Shown one piece after another: positions 63,385 through 64,000 of a stretch of DNA of 64,000 nt. The DNA comes from Lysobacter lycopersici (GTDB lineage: Bacteria > Pseudomonadota > Gammaproteobacteria > Xanthomonadales > Xanthomonadaceae), in contig NZ_CP041742.1 in NCBI RefSeq assembly GCF_007556775.1, positions 868,001-932,000 of the forward strand, read 5' to 3'. The translations under genes and the position numbers were made by a program. The notes beneath the pieces were generated by a model. That model was not told the DNA's origin. It saw only the letters and a list, made by a program, of their open reading frames with translations, and did no database searches. Numbering within the stretch: position 1 is the stretch's first letter; the number at the start of each line of letters is the position of its first letter.

Positions 63385-64000
63385 TCAGGCCAAGGGCGCA
63401 TCGGAGCCCGCCATCGCGGCTTCGCGTTCGTCGCGATCGAGTTCGTCGAGGAAAGCCTGCACCCGCACCATCACCTCGCGCGTGCCCTCGTGGGCAAGGC
63501 CGGAGACGATGAACCACGGCGCGGTCCAGCCCAGTTCGCCGATCACCAACTCCGCCTGCGCCTGCGCATCTTCGTGCGTGAGCAGGTCGGCCTTGTTCAG
63601 CAGCAGCCAGCGCGGCTTTTCCATCAGCCCTGCATCGAATTTCTGCAGCTCGCGTTCGATCGCGCGAACCTGCTGCGCGGCGTCGCCACCGTCGAGCGGT
63701 TCGATTTCGACCAGGTGCAGCAGCAGGCGCGTGCGCTGGATGTGGCGCAGGAACAGCGCGCCGAGGCCGGCGCCGTCGGCCGCGCCCTCGATCAGGCCGG
63801 GGATGTCGGCGATCACGAAGCTGCGATGGGGTTCGACGCTGACCACGCCGAGGTTCGGGTACAGCGTGGTGAACGGATAGTCCGCGACCTTCGGCGTCGC
63901 CGCCGACACCGCGCGGATCAGCGTGCTCTTGCCGGCGTTGGGAAACCCGAGCAGGCCGACGTCCGCGAGCAGTTTCAGTTCCAGACGCAACGTGCGCGTC
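63385..64000 (-). CDS. obgE: Obg-family GTPase, C-terminal part (cut by window end)
   Basis: ObgE is a GTPase needed for 50S assembly and stress control. The visible part (about 205 residues) covers the GTPase domain and tail: [81 protein letters not shown], and the end [22 protein letters not shown]. The reading frame continues past 64000, where the N-terminal Obg domain must lie. It converges on rpsT. Confidence 0.95.
   Translation of the reverse strand, partial: TRTLRLELKLLADVGLLGFPNAGKSTLIRAVSAATPKVADYPFTTLYPNLGVVSVEPHRSFVIADIPGLIEGAADGAGLGALFLRHIQRTRLLLHLVEIEPLDGGDAAQQVRAIERELQKFDAGLMEKPRWLLLNKADLLTHEDAQAQAELVIGELGWTAPWFIVSGLAHEGTREVMVRVQAFLDELDRDEREAAMAGSDAPLA

Overview
The window looks like a chromosome segment of a high-GC gammaproteobacterium, most likely Xanthomonadaceae (Lysobacter, Luteimonas or Pseudoxanthomonas-like). 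The reasons are: the gene orders lexA-recA-recX/alaS-csrA, ffh-rpsP-rimM-trmD-rplS and murJ-ribF-ileS-lspA-ispH; a LexA box of the TTAG-N6-TACTA type; a FimX/Filp-type degenerate GGDEF-EAL protein; and a ubiG-mtaD pair. Genus is not resolved. No CRISPR array, insertion sequence, prophage or rRNA was seen, and no gene-free stretch exceeds 300 bases.

Left part (1-13 kb): ubiG (cut by the window start), mtaD, EF-P and its lysine-modifying partner EpmB, a fimX-like gene, htpX, gluQ, a polyhydroxybutyrate module (phbB-phaR-second phbB), then a cell-envelope group (small secreted protein, M48 protease, SUMF1-type lipoprotein) and rnd.

The most striking region is 13.99-23.95 kb. It is a tightly packed minus-strand cluster headed by an ECF sigma factor and a ChrR-type zinc anti-sigma factor, followed by a fatty-acid desaturase, FAD oxidoreductase, DUF1365, cyclopropane-fatty-acid synthase, DUF2878, DUF1295, a second CFA-like methyltransferase, a lipocalin and a photolyase. 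This matches the singlet-oxygen (RpoE-ChrR) response known from Rhodobacter, here as one block of photo-oxidative defence and membrane-lipid remodelling. The same two-part promoter-like motif (GCATCC-N16-CGTATG) precedes both the sigma gene and the desaturase gene.

The middle (24-46 kb) holds three tRNAs (Arg, Ala, Ser), csrA with an 18-bp tandem repeat in its leader, alaS, a methyltransferase whose 3' end lies antisense to recX, recX, a TfoX-like gene, an AT-richer pair of unknown genes, recA, lexA with its operator, a DUF2975/XRE pair, pncC, a diheme cytochrome c, an alcohol dehydrogenase, a cupin, mutS, a YidB-like gene, a DHA2 transporter, an Hsp15-like gene, and the rplS-trmD-rimM-rpsP-VIT-ffh operon.

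The right part (46-64 kb) has a MarR-controlled tripartite efflux operon (marR, outer-membrane factor, EmrA-like, EmrB-like), two paralogous small lipoproteins, radA, a sorbosone-dehydrogenase-like secreted protein, tRNA-Thr, ispH-lspA-ileS-ribF-murJ, rpsT and the C-terminal part of obgE. All similarity calls come from reading motifs and remembered family features; no database search was run.
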